Source: Denitrovibrio acetiphilus DSM 12809 (GTDB taxonomy: Bacteria > Chrysiogenota > Deferribacteres > Deferribacterales > Geovibrionaceae). Taken from it: a DNA stretch of 64,000 nucleotides. The notes under the pieces were generated by a model. That model had not been told where the DNA came from. It saw only the letters and a list, made by a program, of their open reading frames with translations, and did no database searches. The stretch's first letter is position 1, and each line of letters starts with the position of its first letter. The stretch lies in contig NC_013943.1 of NCBI RefSeq assembly GCF_000025725.1, positions 1,798,001-1,862,000 on the forward strand. The letters are read 5' to 3'. The translations under genes and the position numbers were made by a program. Positions 44,572 through 54,383 of the stretch are shown here, one piece after another.

Positions 44572-45280
44572 CTTCTTCACTTTTGTAGTAAAGGAATCTC
44601 TGACAGTTAGGACATTGAAGAAGTTCCTTATCCTTCACAACTTCAACATAAAGCTGTGGTGGAACTTTAATATAGCAGCCGGTGCATGTTTCATCATCCA
44701 CACGTACGACGGCAAGGTTATTTCTGGCGTTTCTTACTCTGTCATATCTGGCGAGCAGAGATTTTTTAACACCCTTAACAGCCTCGATTCTCTTCTCTTT
44801 GTTTGAGGCAAGCTCGGCGGTGAGTTCTTTGTTCTCATCGTCTCTCTGTTTCAGACTTGCTTCATAAGCAGCTTTGGCATCTTCGAGTTTCTTAACAACC
44901 CCGTCATCCTCAGACTTATGTTTGTCCACAGACTCGCCGAGTTCAAGAAGCTTGTACTCTGCTTCATTAACGTGCTTTTTGAGTACATCCATCTCTTTAA
45001 GAACAGCTTCATACTCTTTGTTGTTTTTAACTTCGGGGAGTTTTTGCTGAGCTTTTTCAAGCTGGGCTTTGTTTTCTTCGTAGCCTGTCTGAATTTCGTT
45101 TTTGGTGTTTAGGTCTTTTTCGTATTTCTTTTTGAAAGAATCAAATTCTGACTGAGCTGTATCCAGCTCATTTTTGGCGTTCTCCAGATAGTCCGGCACT
45201 CCGGCAAGTCTCTGTTCCGCATCTGCGATAAGATTGTCCAGTCTCTGGATCTCAATTAGCTTTGAGATAGCTTCAAGCAT
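44564..45280 (-). CDS. C4 zinc-ribbon coiled-coil protein
   Basis: 238 residues: a long antiparallel coiled coil (1-180, LIEIQRLDNLIADAEQRL onwards) and a C-terminal zinc ribbon CTGC...CPNC (about 196-230). Members (CT398-like, zf-RING_7) are widespread next to Nif3 and RNase HI genes and may bind nucleic acid or flagellar/secretion parts; no assured role. SD GGAGG. Sits between the Nif3-like and RNase HI genes with short gaps. Confidence 0.85.
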   Translation of the reverse strand: MLEAISKLIEIQRLDNLIADAEQRLAGVPDYLENAKNELDTAQSEFDSFKKKYEKDLNTKNEIQTGYEENKAQLEKAQQKLPEVKNNKEYEAVLKEMDVLKKHVNEAEYKLLELGESVDKHKSEDDGVVKKLEDAKAAYEASLKQRDDENKELTAELASNKEKRIEAVKGVKKSLLARYDRVRNARNNLAVVRVDDETCTGCYIKVPPQLYVEVVKDKELLQCPNCQRFLYYKSEEDA

Positions 45281-45286
45281 TGTATA

Positions 45287-46396
45287 TTACCTCCAGTTTA
45301 TGACAGAGGGCTCTTCCTCTATCACAACAGTCTCTATGTTAAATTTTTTGCTTATAAGTTTGGAAAGGTAGTTCATGAAAATTTTCTCAGTTTCGTAATG
45401 TCCCGCGTCAACAACCAGAATGCCGTTTTCCGCTGCATCTATTGCATCATGATGCTTCAAGTCACCTGTGAGCAGAACGTTAACCCCTGCCCCCACGCAA
45501 GCTTTCCACATGGAAGCCCCGCTCCCTGTGACGACAGCAAACCTCCTGACACTGCCAGTCGGTTTTTTATTAAGCCTGAGAGTATCACAGCCGAGTTTTT
45601 CTTTAACAAGTCTAAGGAAATCTTCTGTCTCCATAGGTGCAACAAACTCTCCGATACGTCCGAGCCCATACGGTTTGCCCATATCAAGCTTATAGATGTC
45701 GTGTGCAACCTCTTCGTATGGGTGCGCTTCAATAACAGCGGAAAGGAGTCTGCCGACATCTCTTTTATCAATAATTGTTTCAATACGCAGCTCATCGACT
45801 TTTTCCATGACATCTTTTGTCCCTATATAGGGATCAGTTCCTTCTCCGGGGATAAATGTCCCTTCACCAGGGATGCTGAATGTACAGCCTGAGTAGTTGC
45901 CTATTGAACCGCCGCCGGCATCAATAATGGCCATCCGAACTGATTCTGCATGTGTTTTAGGGACAAAAACTGCAAATTTTACAAATTCGTGTTTACCCTC
46001 TTCCACAAAAGAGGAATGAACTTCCGCACCCAGTATTGTGCAGATGTAGTCGTTGAGGCTGAAGTCTGCAAGATCCAGACTTGTGTGCGCAGCTATTACA
46101 GAGAGGTTGCCTTTGATAGCTTTAATGACTTTCCTGTCAAAGGTTTTAGAAACATCAAGGCTTCTAACTTTACCAAAAAAAAGGGGGTGATGAGTTATAA
46201 GTAACCCACACCCCTCTTCAATTGCTTTGTCTATTACCTTTTCAGTAGGATCAAGTGCAAGAGCTGCTTTTTTAACTTCCTGATCTTCCAAGATCAGTTG
46301 TTTGCCGCTGTTATCCCAATCATATTGTCGGGTTACGTCAGCAAAGCCACGCTCTAAAAAATTGAGAATATCCTTAATACTTATCACTCTACCCAT
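45287..46396 (-). CDS. Nif3-like dinuclear metal protein with inserted domain
   Basis: 369 residues: N-terminal Nif3 half (LLITHHPLFF metal motif, AHTSLD), an inserted CutA/PII-like domain (about 130-240: HEFVKFAVFVPKTHAESVRMAI, AHPYEEVAHDIY) and the C-terminal half with LLTGDLKHHDAIDAAENG and DAGHYETE metal ligands. The long version matches YqfO-type proteins. Proposed GTP cyclohydrolase I type 2, unproven. Heads the operon with the zinc-ribbon and RNase HI genes. Confidence 0.92.
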   Translation of the reverse strand: MGRVISIKDILNFLERGFADVTRQYDWDNSGKQLILEDQEVKKAALALDPTEKVIDKAIEEGCGLLITHHPLFFGKVRSLDVSKTFDRKVIKAIKGNLSVIAAHTSLDLADFSLNDYICTILGAEVHSSFVEEGKHEFVKFAVFVPKTHAESVRMAIIDAGGGSIGNYSGCTFSIPGEGTFIPGEGTDPYIGTKDVMEKVDELRIETIIDKRDVGRLLSAVIEAHPYEEVAHDIYKLDMGKPYGLGRIGEFVAPMETEDFLRLVKEKLGCDTLRLNKKPTGSVRRFAVVTGSGASMWKACVGAGVNVLLTGDLKHHDAIDAAENGILVVDAGHYETEKIFMNYLSKLISKKFNIETVVIEEEPSVINWR

Positions 46397-46449
46397 ACCG
46401 TATTTTGTTTAAAGACATGCAGCCCCCCAAAAGAGAAGCTGCATTAAAA

Positions 46450-46523
46450 TGGGCCAAGTTGGAATCGAACCAACGACCTACCGGTTATGAGCCGGTGGCT
46501 CTAGCCAACTGAGCTATTGGCCC
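46450..46523 (-). tRNA. tRNA with CAT anticodon (elongator Met or Ile2)
   Basis: Complete cloverleaf on the minus strand: acceptor GGGCCAA/TTGGCCC plus A, D-arm GCTCAGTTGGCTAGAGC, anticodon stem ACCGG/CCGGT with loop CTCATAA, T-arm with TTGGTTCGATTCCAA. CCA is not encoded. It is not an initiator type, because the first pair is G-C and the anticodon stem lacks three G-C pairs in series. Met and lysidine-modified Ile2 cannot be separated by eye. Confidence 0.93.
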
Positions 46524-46593
46524 CTGTTTTATAATACCACTCCGTCGGCTGCATTTCCACAACCTGCACGGGAGTTGATGTTTTTAACTAAAA

Positions 46594-46609
46594 TTGACGT
46601 ATTTGTCAA
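46594..46609 (-). terminator. Weak terminator after rpoD
   Basis: TTGAC/GTCAA stem with a 6-nt loop, followed on the minus strand by TTTTAGTT, 12 nt after the rpoD stop. The stem is short. Confidence 0.35.
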
Positions 46610-46620
46610 CAAGTTTTTAC

Positions 46621-48501
46621 TTATTCCGTAAAGGTTTTCAGAATCCGGCTTCTGGTGGGGTGCCTCAGCTTCCGAAGTGCTTTGGCCTCAATCTGTCTGA
46701 TACGTTCACGTGTAACATTGAATTGTTTCCCTACCTCTTCCAGAGTATGATCTGAATCACACTCAATACCGAATCTGAGTTTAAGTACGCTCGCCTCTCT
46801 GTGTGAGAGCGTCTCTAGTATCTGCTTTGTATGTTCTTTCAGTTTAAGGTACGTTACCTCTTCTGACGGATTCTTAGCAGACTTATCCTCTATGAAGTCA
46901 CCAAGGGAGCTGTCTTCATCTTCACCTATAGGCGTTTCAAGCGAAACAGGCTCTTTTGCTATCTTCATAACTTTCTTTATCTTTTCGACAGGAATATCCA
47001 TTTTACTTGATATCTCCTCAGGCGTAGGTTCTCTGCCCATATCCTGCTGGAGCTGTCTTGTTATCTTCATCATTTTATTGATGGTCTCTATCATGTGGAC
47101 AGGGATACGGATAGTACGTGCCTGATCCGCTATTGCTCTTGTAATAGCCTGTCTTATCCACCATGTGGCGTATGTGGAGAACTTGTATCCGCGTTTATAC
47201 TCAAATTTCTCTACAGCCTTCATAAGACCAATGTTCCCTTCCTGTATCAGATCAAGGAACTGAAGCCCTCTGTTTGTATATTTCTTCGCAATAGATACAA
47301 CAAGCCGGAGGTTGGCTTCTATAAGTTTTGATTTAGCTTTTTCGGTTTCGTTCTCCCCCATCAGGAGAGAATCGTGAATAACATCAAGTTCGGCTTTATC
47401 AAACCCCAAACTGTTGATGCATTCATCAAGCCCTTTCTTTGCTTTCTTATATTTTTTGACAATTATTTCATAGTCAGGCAGAGCCATGCCTCTGTTCTCG
47501 CAGGCTCTAGTCAGCTCGTCCTCAGTAACGGACACCGCATCAGTATAATCGGTATATCTGATAAGTTTACAAATTTTGTCGATATCCTTCGAACGGTCAT
47601 AAATAGCCTGATGTGCGTCTTTTATCTCATTAGCTATCAGACATATTTTAGAATAGTTAACTTTTATCTCCAGAAGTTTATCTGTGATATCATCAACTGT
47701 CTCATGCATCTTGAACTTTATGTTCAGCATTTCATCGATGGAGCATTTATTTTCTTTTATCTTATCATTCAGGTCAATATTTTTATGGAGCTTGTCGGCA
47801 ATATCTTCAAGAATTTCAATAAACTGAACTTTTATCTGTTCCTCACGTTCTTCCGCAAGCTGTTGTTCAGCCTCAACCTCTGCTGCAATCTCTTCAAGAG
47901 TCTTAACAGGTTCCGGCTGTTTAATCTCCGGCTGTTCTGCTGCATTTTCCTCGTTTTCGTTCTCATTTTCCACAGCATCCAGATCATCATTTTCCGCATC
48001 TGAGCCATCATCAATGTCGATGATGTCTTTCAGGCGCATACTGTCATTGCGTATGTTCCGCGCAATATCCATTATCTTCATTGCTGTGTTCGGGTAAAGG
48101 AGTACGGCACGAACGACCTTACGCTGACCTTCCTCTATCTCTTTGGCAACTTCAATCTCTTCTTCACGATTGAGAAGAGCTATATTGCCCATTTCTTTAA
48201 GATAAAGCCTGACAGGGTCGTCTGTACTGATAGACTCTTCTACTTCCTTCAGAAGGGATATAGAATCTTCGTCGTCATCATCGTCGTCAGCCGAATATAA
48301 TCCAGGCTTATCAACTTTTGAATCAATTACGTCTATCTTAAGCTGTGCCAGCAGCATCATTATTTCGTCTATCAGTTCGGTTGAAAGGATGTCATCTGGC
48401 AGGTTTTCGTTGATCTCATCGAAGGTCAGGAAGCCCTTTTCCTTCCCCAGTGCGATGATACTTTTAACTTCGGGGCTTTTTATCTTTCGAGACATAGACA
48501 T
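46621..48501 (-). CDS. rpoD: Primary RNA polymerase sigma factor RpoD
   Basis: 626 residues: region 1.1 (about 5-75), an acidic linker (DDDDDED), region 1.2 ([21 protein letters not shown]), a large non-conserved insertion rich in Glu/Asp/Asn (about 160-330), region 2 ([48 protein letters not shown]), region 3 and region 4 with the C-terminal HTH ([28 protein letters not shown]). It directs housekeeping transcription. SD GGAGG. It follows dnaG by 21 nt, the classic dnaG-rpoD pair without rpsU. Confidence 0.97.
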   Translation of the reverse strand: MSMSRKIKSPEVKSIIALGKEKGFLTFDEINENLPDDILSTELIDEIMMLLAQLKIDVIDSKVDKPGLYSADDDDDDEDSISLLKEVEESISTDDPVRLYLKEMGNIALLNREEEIEVAKEIEEGQRKVVRAVLLYPNTAMKIMDIARNIRNDSMRLKDIIDIDDGSDAENDDLDAVENENENEENAAEQPEIKQPEPVKTLEEIAAEVEAEQQLAEEREEQIKVQFIEILEDIADKLHKNIDLNDKIKENKCSIDEMLNIKFKMHETVDDITDKLLEIKVNYSKICLIANEIKDAHQAIYDRSKDIDKICKLIRYTDYTDAVSVTEDELTRACENRGMALPDYEIIVKKYKKAKKGLDECINSLGFDKAELDVIHDSLLMGENETEKAKSKLIEANLRLVVSIAKKYTNRGLQFLDLIQEGNIGLMKAVEKFEYKRGYKFSTYATWWIRQAITRAIADQARTIRIPVHMIETINKMMKITRQLQQDMGREPTPEEISSKMDIPVEKIKKVMKIAKEPVSLETPIGEDEDSSLGDFIEDKSAKNPSEEVTYLKLKEHTKQILETLSHREASVLKLRFGIECDSDHTLEEVGKQFNVTRERIRQIEAKALRKLRHPTRSRILKTFTE

Positions 48502-48522
48502 AAAATACGAATCCTCCGGGGT

Positions 48523-50232
48523 TTACTTTTCCTGCAGCTTCTTTTTAGTATTGAACTTTTCTATTACTAATCTGCGCTTTTCATCCATATCAGAAGCGTC
48601 TTTTATCTTACGGTTCATGGAATCTTTCACAGAATTAGCCAGTATCTTTTCTCTACTGGCGGCTGCTGAACGGTACAAATCCGAATTCAAATCACTAACA
48701 AGAACAGGAGAAAGCTCCTTAGCTATATCGGGAGTACTCAAAAGGACATTGATATTATCACCATTTTCTAAAACATCAAGCACTTTCTTGTAGATTTCTG
48801 ACATTCTTCTGTCATGAAAATATTCAGGCAGAATGTTGTCTGTATAGTTAAGCGCCACATCCTCCGGCAGCTGTACCAGAGCTGCTATGAAATCTCTTTC
48901 ACAGAAGTAGGTAACACCCCTGCCCCTCTCCTGCTGTTTTTCAACTGTACCGCTCGTCCTTTTTAATGTAGTTTTCGCGGCAGAAATATCAATATCCTTT
49001 CTTAAGGTATTTTCATCCACCTGAAACATAACAGCTAATTTCTGTGCATAATAATCCTTCCGATATGGACTTTTAACGGATATAAGCATGCTCTTAATTT
49101 TATCAAGACTTCTGAGTTTTGCATTGAAATCTTTTGACTTTTTTAGAAGTACCTCTGCGGCAAAGAGAAAAAGATCCTTTTTCGCCCCTATTAGCTGGTC
49201 AAAACTATCTTTTCCATGCTTATCTATGAATGAATCCGGGTCTTCACCCTCCGGCAGAAATACCACATAAGGAAACGTATCCGCCTGCACGAAAGTTTCA
49301 AGACTTTTCAATGCAGATTTATAACCAGCCTGATCACCGTCAAAAAGCATGTATATATCTCCGGTATATCTCCGCAACAGACCTATATGATCGCTGGTGA
49401 GCGATGTTCCCATGGAGGCAACACAGTTTCCATAGCCGTATTCATGCAGACGCATAACATCAAAGTACCCCTCCACGACCATTGCGAACTCAGATTTGCG
49501 AAGTGACTGTTTCGCCTTGTCCATGTTGAACAGCACACGGCGTTTTTTAAATACCTCTGTCTCAGGCGAGTTGATGTATTTGGGCTGCTGGTCACTGATT
49601 GTCCGTCCGGAGAAAGCTATAGTCTTCCCCGTAACCCCTTTCACAGGGATCATAACACGATCGTAAAACATCAGCCGAAGCCCGTATTTCCCCTCTTTAA
49701 AAAGACCGGAGTTAATGAGAACCGACTTGTCGTATTTCCTTATGTATTTGGCGGGGTCAACATTAGGCGGGAAATAACCCACCTGATATTCCTCGAGGAG
49801 CCTGTCGCTGAATTTTCTTTCAGTAAGATATGCAAGAGCCTTTTTCCCTTCTATTGAATAAAGGTACTTGCGGGAATCTATAATAAGCTCTTCGTGCAGA
49901 GCAACGATATCTTTCGCATCCTTTGACGCTGTCTGGTCATACTCAATCTCCACACCGCAGCGCTCGCCAAGCATGCGCACAGCATCAGGGAAACTCAGTC
50001 CATGATATTTCATAGCAAAGGAGATTGCGTTTCCGCCCTCACCGCAGCCGAAACAGTGAAAATACCCTTTATCAGGATGTACGTTAAATGACGGCGTTTT
50101 TTCAGTATGAAAAGGGCAAAGCCCCTTAAAGCTGGAACCACCGGCTTTCTTCAACGGGACTACTTCATCAACAAGCTGATAAAGATCTGTTTGCTCAAGA
50201 ATTTCATCGATTTTCGAGTCAGGAATTTTCAA
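48523..50232 (-). CDS. dnaG: DNA primase
   Basis: 569 residues from a TTG at 50232, chosen because GAGG lies 8 nt upstream and the protein then starts MKIPDSKIDEIL as in primases; the open frame extends further upstream to 50331 but that part has no primase similarity. Zinc-binding domain CPFHTEKTPSF...FHCFGCGEGG, TOPRIM core with VVEGYFDVMRL, GTSLT and LFDGDQAG, then the helicase-interacting C-terminus. It makes RNA primers for replication. Confidence 0.95.
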   Translation of the reverse strand: MKIPDSKIDEILEQTDLYQLVDEVVPLKKAGGSSFKGLCPFHTEKTPSFNVHPDKGYFHCFGCGEGGNAISFAMKYHGLSFPDAVRMLGERCGVEIEYDQTASKDAKDIVALHEELIIDSRKYLYSIEGKKALAYLTERKFSDRLLEEYQVGYFPPNVDPAKYIRKYDKSVLINSGLFKEGKYGLRLMFYDRVMIPVKGVTGKTIAFSGRTISDQQPKYINSPETEVFKKRRVLFNMDKAKQSLRKSEFAMVVEGYFDVMRLHEYGYGNCVASMGTSLTSDHIGLLRRYTGDIYMLFDGDQAGYKSALKSLETFVQADTFPYVVFLPEGEDPDSFIDKHGKDSFDQLIGAKKDLFLFAAEVLLKKSKDFNAKLRSLDKIKSMLISVKSPYRKDYYAQKLAVMFQVDENTLRKDIDISAAKTTLKRTSGTVEKQQERGRGVTYFCERDFIAALVQLPEDVALNYTDNILPEYFHDRRMSEIYKKVLDVLENGDNINVLLSTPDIAKELSPVLVSDLNSDLYRSAAASREKILANSVKDSMNRKIKDASDMDEKRRLVIEKFNTKKKLQEK

Positions 50233-50414
50233 GTGTGAAACCTCTTTTGAAACAGAGAAAAAAAATAAGCCAAACCAGGTGCAACAGACAACCAAAGAAA
50301 CTTTTACGAAAATTATTGGATTACTGTGCAAAAAACACTCAGAATGACTACACTTCTTAACATCTCTATTTATATTTTATAGACATAGACGGAAATATCA
50401 AATATATTTTTCTA

Positions 50415-51356
50415 ATGCTTGAAGTCAATGACCTAACAATAGAGCTGAAAAGCTCGTCCAACAGCTTTATAATCCTGCGCAGTGTTAACTTCACCCTGAA
50501 AAAAGGTGAGATTCTGGGCATCGCCGGTGAATCCGGCAGCGGCAAAACCATACTGGCAAAGACTATACTCAACCTGATTAAAAATCCAGTTGTAAAAACA
50601 GCAGGCGAGATTATTCTGGATGGAAAGACACTTAAAACTGAAAAAGATTTCAGAGCTGTCCGCGGCAAAAAGATATCTATGATATTTCAGAACCCCACCG
50701 CATCACTGAACCCTGTGTTCACTGTCGGCAGTCAGATCATAGAAACTATCCGCACCCATAATCCGGAAATATCAGCAAAAGAAGCGGAAAAAAGGGCAGA
50801 AGAACTGCTGTCAGAAGTTGAGATACCCCACCCCAAAGAACGGCTTAAATCTTTCCCCCATCAGCTTTCAGGAGGGATGAATCAACGGGTAATGATTGCG
50901 ATGGCTCTTGCCTCTAGTCCCGAAATACTGATTGCGGACGAACCGACAACGGCACTGGATGTGACCATTCAGCAGCAGATAGTGGAACTAATTAAAAAAC
51001 TTAACCGAGAAAAAGAGCTGTCGGTCATTTTCATAACTCACGATCTCTCACTTCTGGCGCAGGTAGCGGATGAGAGCTTTATAATGTACGCAGGGGAAAT
51101 GATGGAGAGACTAACCGGCAAAGACCTTAAAGATGGCAACATGCGTCACCCATATACCAGGAACCTTCAGAACTGTGTGCCAAAACTCGGTGACAACAGA
51201 GAATTCCTGAACACAATCAAAGGAACCATAACATTCAACAATTCAGATTTTGATAATGCCTGCATCTTTCACCCTAGATGTGAAAAAGCCACTGATAAAT
51301 GCCGTAAAGAAAAACCTGAATTCATAAACGGCTTCTCCTGTTTCTATCCACACTAG
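50415..51356 (+). CDS. Oligopeptide/dipeptide-type ABC transporter ATPase (orphan)
   Basis: 313 residues: Walker A GESGSGKT, Q-loop MIFQNPTASLNP, signature LSGGMNQRV, Walker B ILIADEPTTALDVT, switch His in FITHDLSL, and the OppD/DppD C-terminal cysteine motif CIFHPRCEKATDKC that binds an iron-sulfur cluster in relatives. It energises uptake of peptides or nickel with partner permeases. No permease or binding protein is adjacent. Convergent with the MATE gene (4-nt overlap). Confidence 0.9.
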   Translation: MLEVNDLTIELKSSSNSFIILRSVNFTLKKGEILGIAGESGSGKTILAKTILNLIKNPVVKTAGEIILDGKTLKTEKDFRAVRGKKISMIFQNPTASLNPVFTVGSQIIETIRTHNPEISAKEAEKRAEELLSEVEIPHPKERLKSFPHQLSGGMNQRVMIAMALASSPEILIADEPTTALDVTIQQQIVELIKKLNREKELSVIFITHDLSLLAQVADESFIMYAGEMMERLTGKDLKDGNMRHPYTRNLQNCVPKLGDNREFLNTIKGTITFNNSDFDNACIFHPRCEKATDKCRKEKPEFINGFSCFYPH

Positions 51357-52672
51357 ACCTTTATCGTCTTCCAGTGACCTTTACGGAAACGGCGCATGAG
51401 CACAAAAGCCCTGAACACCACTTCAAAAACGCAGACAACATATATCCATACGGGGGTATCAGTTACATATGATAAAACCCACGCAGGGAATATACGCACC
51501 CCCCAGAGAGATGCGGTATTTATATAAAATGTCCACTTTGTATCACCGGCTCCACGGAGACATCCGGACAATACGAATGTAACCGCAAGCGGAACCTGTG
51601 AAAACCCCATAATACGCAGATACATAGCCGCCTCATCCACTGTCGCCTGATTATCCGCAAAAAGACCTGCGAGGGGATAAGCAAAGGCAAACATCACAAA
51701 CCCCATAAACCCCATAACAACCCCCGCAGACACTACTGTTGCGATGGCGTCACTCTCTGATTCTTCCGGTTTCCCTGCGCCAAGCCCCTGACCCACGAGC
51801 GCCATGCCGGCCATAGAAAATCCAACACCAGGCATAAATGCCATCCCTTCAAGGCGCAAACCTATCTGGTATCCGGCAAGACTGTCTACACCGTATTTTG
51901 CTACAAGAGCAGATAAAAATAGATATGACGGGTGAGTGGATATACGTTCTATCCAGACTGGAACACCAACCTTGAGTGCTCTCATCAGAAGACTGAAATC
52001 TGGTTTAGGAATTATCACTATCTTTCGGCGGACGAAATAAACATAAAGATAGAGAATTATCTGAAAATAGATCACCAGCACAGTTGCCAGAGCAGCACCT
52101 TGTATCCCCATAGGCTTAAAACCGAGATTTCCGAATATAAATACCCAGTCGAGAAAGACATTAAGGCAGTTTCCGGTAATACTTATCGCAAGAGGAACTT
52201 TTGTGGCGCCGATGGCATTCATACCACTGAAAAGAACTCCCATGACATACATTGCAGGAATGCCCAGTGCAAACGTTTTCATGTAAAGAGTCCCCTGCTC
52301 AACAACAACATCACCCGCATTAAGGATGCGGAAAAGAACTTCGCCATAGTCATAAGCAATATATGCCATGGGAATGGAGATCACAAACGAAAAACAAAGC
52401 ATCATGAAAATAGTCTGCCCCGCCTTCTCCATATCCCTACCACCAAAGAAACGTGACACCAAAGCATTTGTCCCTGTATATATTAGTGACATAAAAGCAT
52501 AAAGCAGCCCCATATACTGCATACTCACCCCGACAGCAGCAACACTGGCAGGAGAAATGCGCCCCACGAAAAACATATCTATCAGCCCCTGAACCATGTT
52601 CAGAAAGTTATGCATCGCAGACGGAATGGAAATACGAAGGACTCTACGGTATCTTTCATTGATAAACGGCAT
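51353..52672 (-). CDS. MATE-family multidrug/organic-cation efflux protein
   Basis: 439 residues with about 12 transmembrane helices and the two-fold MATE repeat (LRISIPSAMHNFLNMVQGLIDMFFVGRI in the first half; a matching VGVPVWIERI segment in the second). NorM/DinF-like. It exports cationic compounds by Na+ or H+ exchange. The gene is alone on its strand and overlaps the ABC gene end by 4 nt. Confidence 0.9.
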   Translation of the reverse strand: MPFINERYRRVLRISIPSAMHNFLNMVQGLIDMFFVGRISPASVAAVGVSMQYMGLLYAFMSLIYTGTNALVSRFFGGRDMEKAGQTIFMMLCFSFVISIPMAYIAYDYGEVLFRILNAGDVVVEQGTLYMKTFALGIPAMYVMGVLFSGMNAIGATKVPLAISITGNCLNVFLDWVFIFGNLGFKPMGIQGAALATVLVIYFQIILYLYVYFVRRKIVIIPKPDFSLLMRALKVGVPVWIERISTHPSYLFLSALVAKYGVDSLAGYQIGLRLEGMAFMPGVGFSMAGMALVGQGLGAGKPEESESDAIATVVSAGVVMGFMGFVMFAFAYPLAGLFADNQATVDEAAMYLRIMGFSQVPLAVTFVLSGCLRGAGDTKWTFYINTASLWGVRIFPAWVLSYVTDTPVWIYVVCVFEVVFRAFVLMRRFRKGHWKTIKV

Positions 52673-52795
52673 TTTTTACCTACTTTAGTTATAAGAAATA
52701 TAATGTATGTCACGTGAAAGCATATTGCAATAAATCAATTCCTGATTTAATATAGACTCTAAATATAAAAGGATTCTAATTGGAGAACAAAGGAC

Positions 52796-53482
52796 ATGAT
52801 CAGTAAACTGTTTAGCAAAAAGCAAAATACAGGAGTACCAAAAGACCCTGTAGCTATCTTTGTTAACAAAAAATGTGAAAATATAAATAATAACAAAACA
52901 CTCAATACAGATATTCAAAACGCTGTTTTTTCTGTTATAGATACAGAAACCACCGGGCTGGATCTGAACGATGCCCGAATAATCAACGTTGCCGCGGTAA
53001 AAGTTCAGAATTTTAAAATTATAGACTTCTACAACTCTTTTATAAATCCTGAAACAGAAATACCTAAAGAATCTATTCAGTGGCATAACATAACAGATGA
53101 AATGGTAGCAGATAAACCAACAGCAGGGGAAGTCCTGCCGGATTTTCTAAACTTCGTTGACGATTCTATAATCGTCGGACACCATGTCACATTTGACATA
53201 AAGATGATAAACAAAGAGATGATGGACTCCTTCAGCTGCCAGATAAACAACAACTGGCTGGACACGATGCTGATATATTCCCACGCTATAATTAAAAAGG
53301 ATGAAAGATATAGTCTTGATTATCTGCTTGACCTTTACAATGTTACCTGCAACGGCAGACACACTGCCCTTGGTGACGCTCTTGCCACAGCAGAGGTTTT
53401 CACTAAAATGATCATGCAGGCTAGCCGGGAGTTTAAAACCGTAAGAGAACTTTGTGACTGCCAGAAGTCTTTCATAGGATAA
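52796..53482 (+). CDS. DEDDh 3'-5' exonuclease (DnaQ-like)
   Basis: 228 residues. Exonuclease domain (about 45-210) with motif I VIDTETTGLDL, motif II GHHVTFDIKM and motif III HTALGDALATAEVF, the DEDDh catalytic set. The first 42 residues are polar and of unknown role. Like PolC-type or epsilon-type proofreaders and RNases, its substrate cannot be decided. The SspB-like gene follows after 55 nt. Confidence 0.9.
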   Translation: MISKLFSKKQNTGVPKDPVAIFVNKKCENINNNKTLNTDIQNAVFSVIDTETTGLDLNDARIINVAAVKVQNFKIIDFYNSFINPETEIPKESIQWHNITDEMVADKPTAGEVLPDFLNFVDDSIIVGHHVTFDIKMINKEMMDSFSCQINNNWLDTMLIYSHAIIKKDERYSLDYLLDLYNVTCNGRHTALGDALATAEVFTKMIMQASREFKTVRELCDCQKSFIG

Positions 53483-53537
53483 ATCATTTTAATTGACTAT
53501 AAAAAATCTGATGCTATAGTTAGTATAAGGTTTTGTT

Positions 53538-53942
53538 ATGAATCAATTTAGACAGAATATTTTTCAGGAAATCCTGAAAAATTATGAAAAATTCTATGTC
53601 CACCTTATGCCGCATCCGGAGCTGATAATAGGGGTTCGCGGACTTCTTGGTGACGAAAATAAAAACGGACTTGTTCTTGTTTTCGGTCCTCACTCTTACG
53701 ATAAATTATCTTTAGAAAGCGACTGCATTACAGTAAACATGAAATTTTCAGGAAGCTGGGAAAGCCTTTATATCCCATTAAATGCAGTAAGCGCAATATT
53801 CAACGATCCGGTAAAGCCCGAGTTTATGTTCAGCTTCAAACCTGTCGTAAGAACAGAAGGCTCCGAAGAAACCGTAATGGATGACCCTGCCGACAATGAC
53901 TCCGGCGGTAAAATACTGGAATTCCCTAAAAGAAAAAACTAA
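53538..53942 (+). CDS. SspB-like ClpXP specificity-enhancing factor
   Basis: 134 residues: an alpha helix (1-20), then the SspB beta fold with GLVLVFGPHSYDKLSLESDCITVNMKFSG and SLYIPLNAVSAIF, the pattern of SspB (a hydrophobic groove that takes ssrA tags), and a C-terminal tail ending ILEFPKRKN, similar to the XB tail with which SspB docks on ClpX. It would deliver tagged proteins to ClpXP. Similarity is moderate. Convergent overlap of 4 nt with the next gene. Confidence 0.65.
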   Translation: MNQFRQNIFQEILKNYEKFYVHLMPHPELIIGVRGLLGDENKNGLVLVFGPHSYDKLSLESDCITVNMKFSGSWESLYIPLNAVSAIFNDPVKPEFMFSFKPVVRTEGSEETVMDDPADNDSGGKILEFPKRKN

Positions 53943-54370
53943 ATTTTGCGGTTTATATTAATCTCTTCTAAATAATCGAACAACATCGTAACTGTTTTCG
54001 CCGTCAATTTCTGACACATATCTGTCGCCTCTTCACCCTCATATCCTTCACGCAGTTTATTGCATATGGTGGTATCAAATTCCTTTATAAATATTTCTCT
54101 GAAATCTGCAATTACAGGATGAATGCCGTCAACGCTCTTAGAAGGATCATCCCTGCCAACAAGCATATTTAGAGCTGTAACACTCCCTGTGAGGGCTCCG
54201 CAGGCCTCTTCTCTGCTGCGCCCCATCCCACCGCCAAAACCTGTGACAAGGTTTGAATAAGAAAAACCTATCTCAGGCAGATAATACCTGCCCGCCATAA
54301 GCATAACTGTCTCGGCACAGTTATATCCAATCTGCATAATACTTAAAGTTTCGTCATAAATACTCTGCAT
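53939..54370 (-). CDS. C_GCAxxG_C_C-family redox protein
   Basis: 143 residues with the family motif: GYNCAETVMLMA, then GFGGGMGRSREEACGALTGSV and later C-terminal cysteines (TICNKLRE, ATDMCQKL). Family members are small redox proteins of unknown reaction, often near molybdenum or iron-sulfur genes. It lies 13 nt downstream of the transglutaminase-like gene on the same strand. Confidence 0.88.
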   Translation of the reverse strand: MQSIYDETLSIMQIGYNCAETVMLMAGRYYLPEIGFSYSNLVTGFGGGMGRSREEACGALTGSVTALNMLVGRDDPSKSVDGIHPVIADFREIFIKEFDTTICNKLREGYEGEEATDMCQKLTAKTVTMLFDYLEEININRKI

Positions 54371-54383
54371 ATTTAATTATCTC

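Noticed and set aside
47374-48003. Plus-strand open frame of 209 codons opposite rpoD
   Set aside because: Produced by the Glu/Asp-rich insertion of rpoD read in reverse; Phe/Leu-rich product with no motif.
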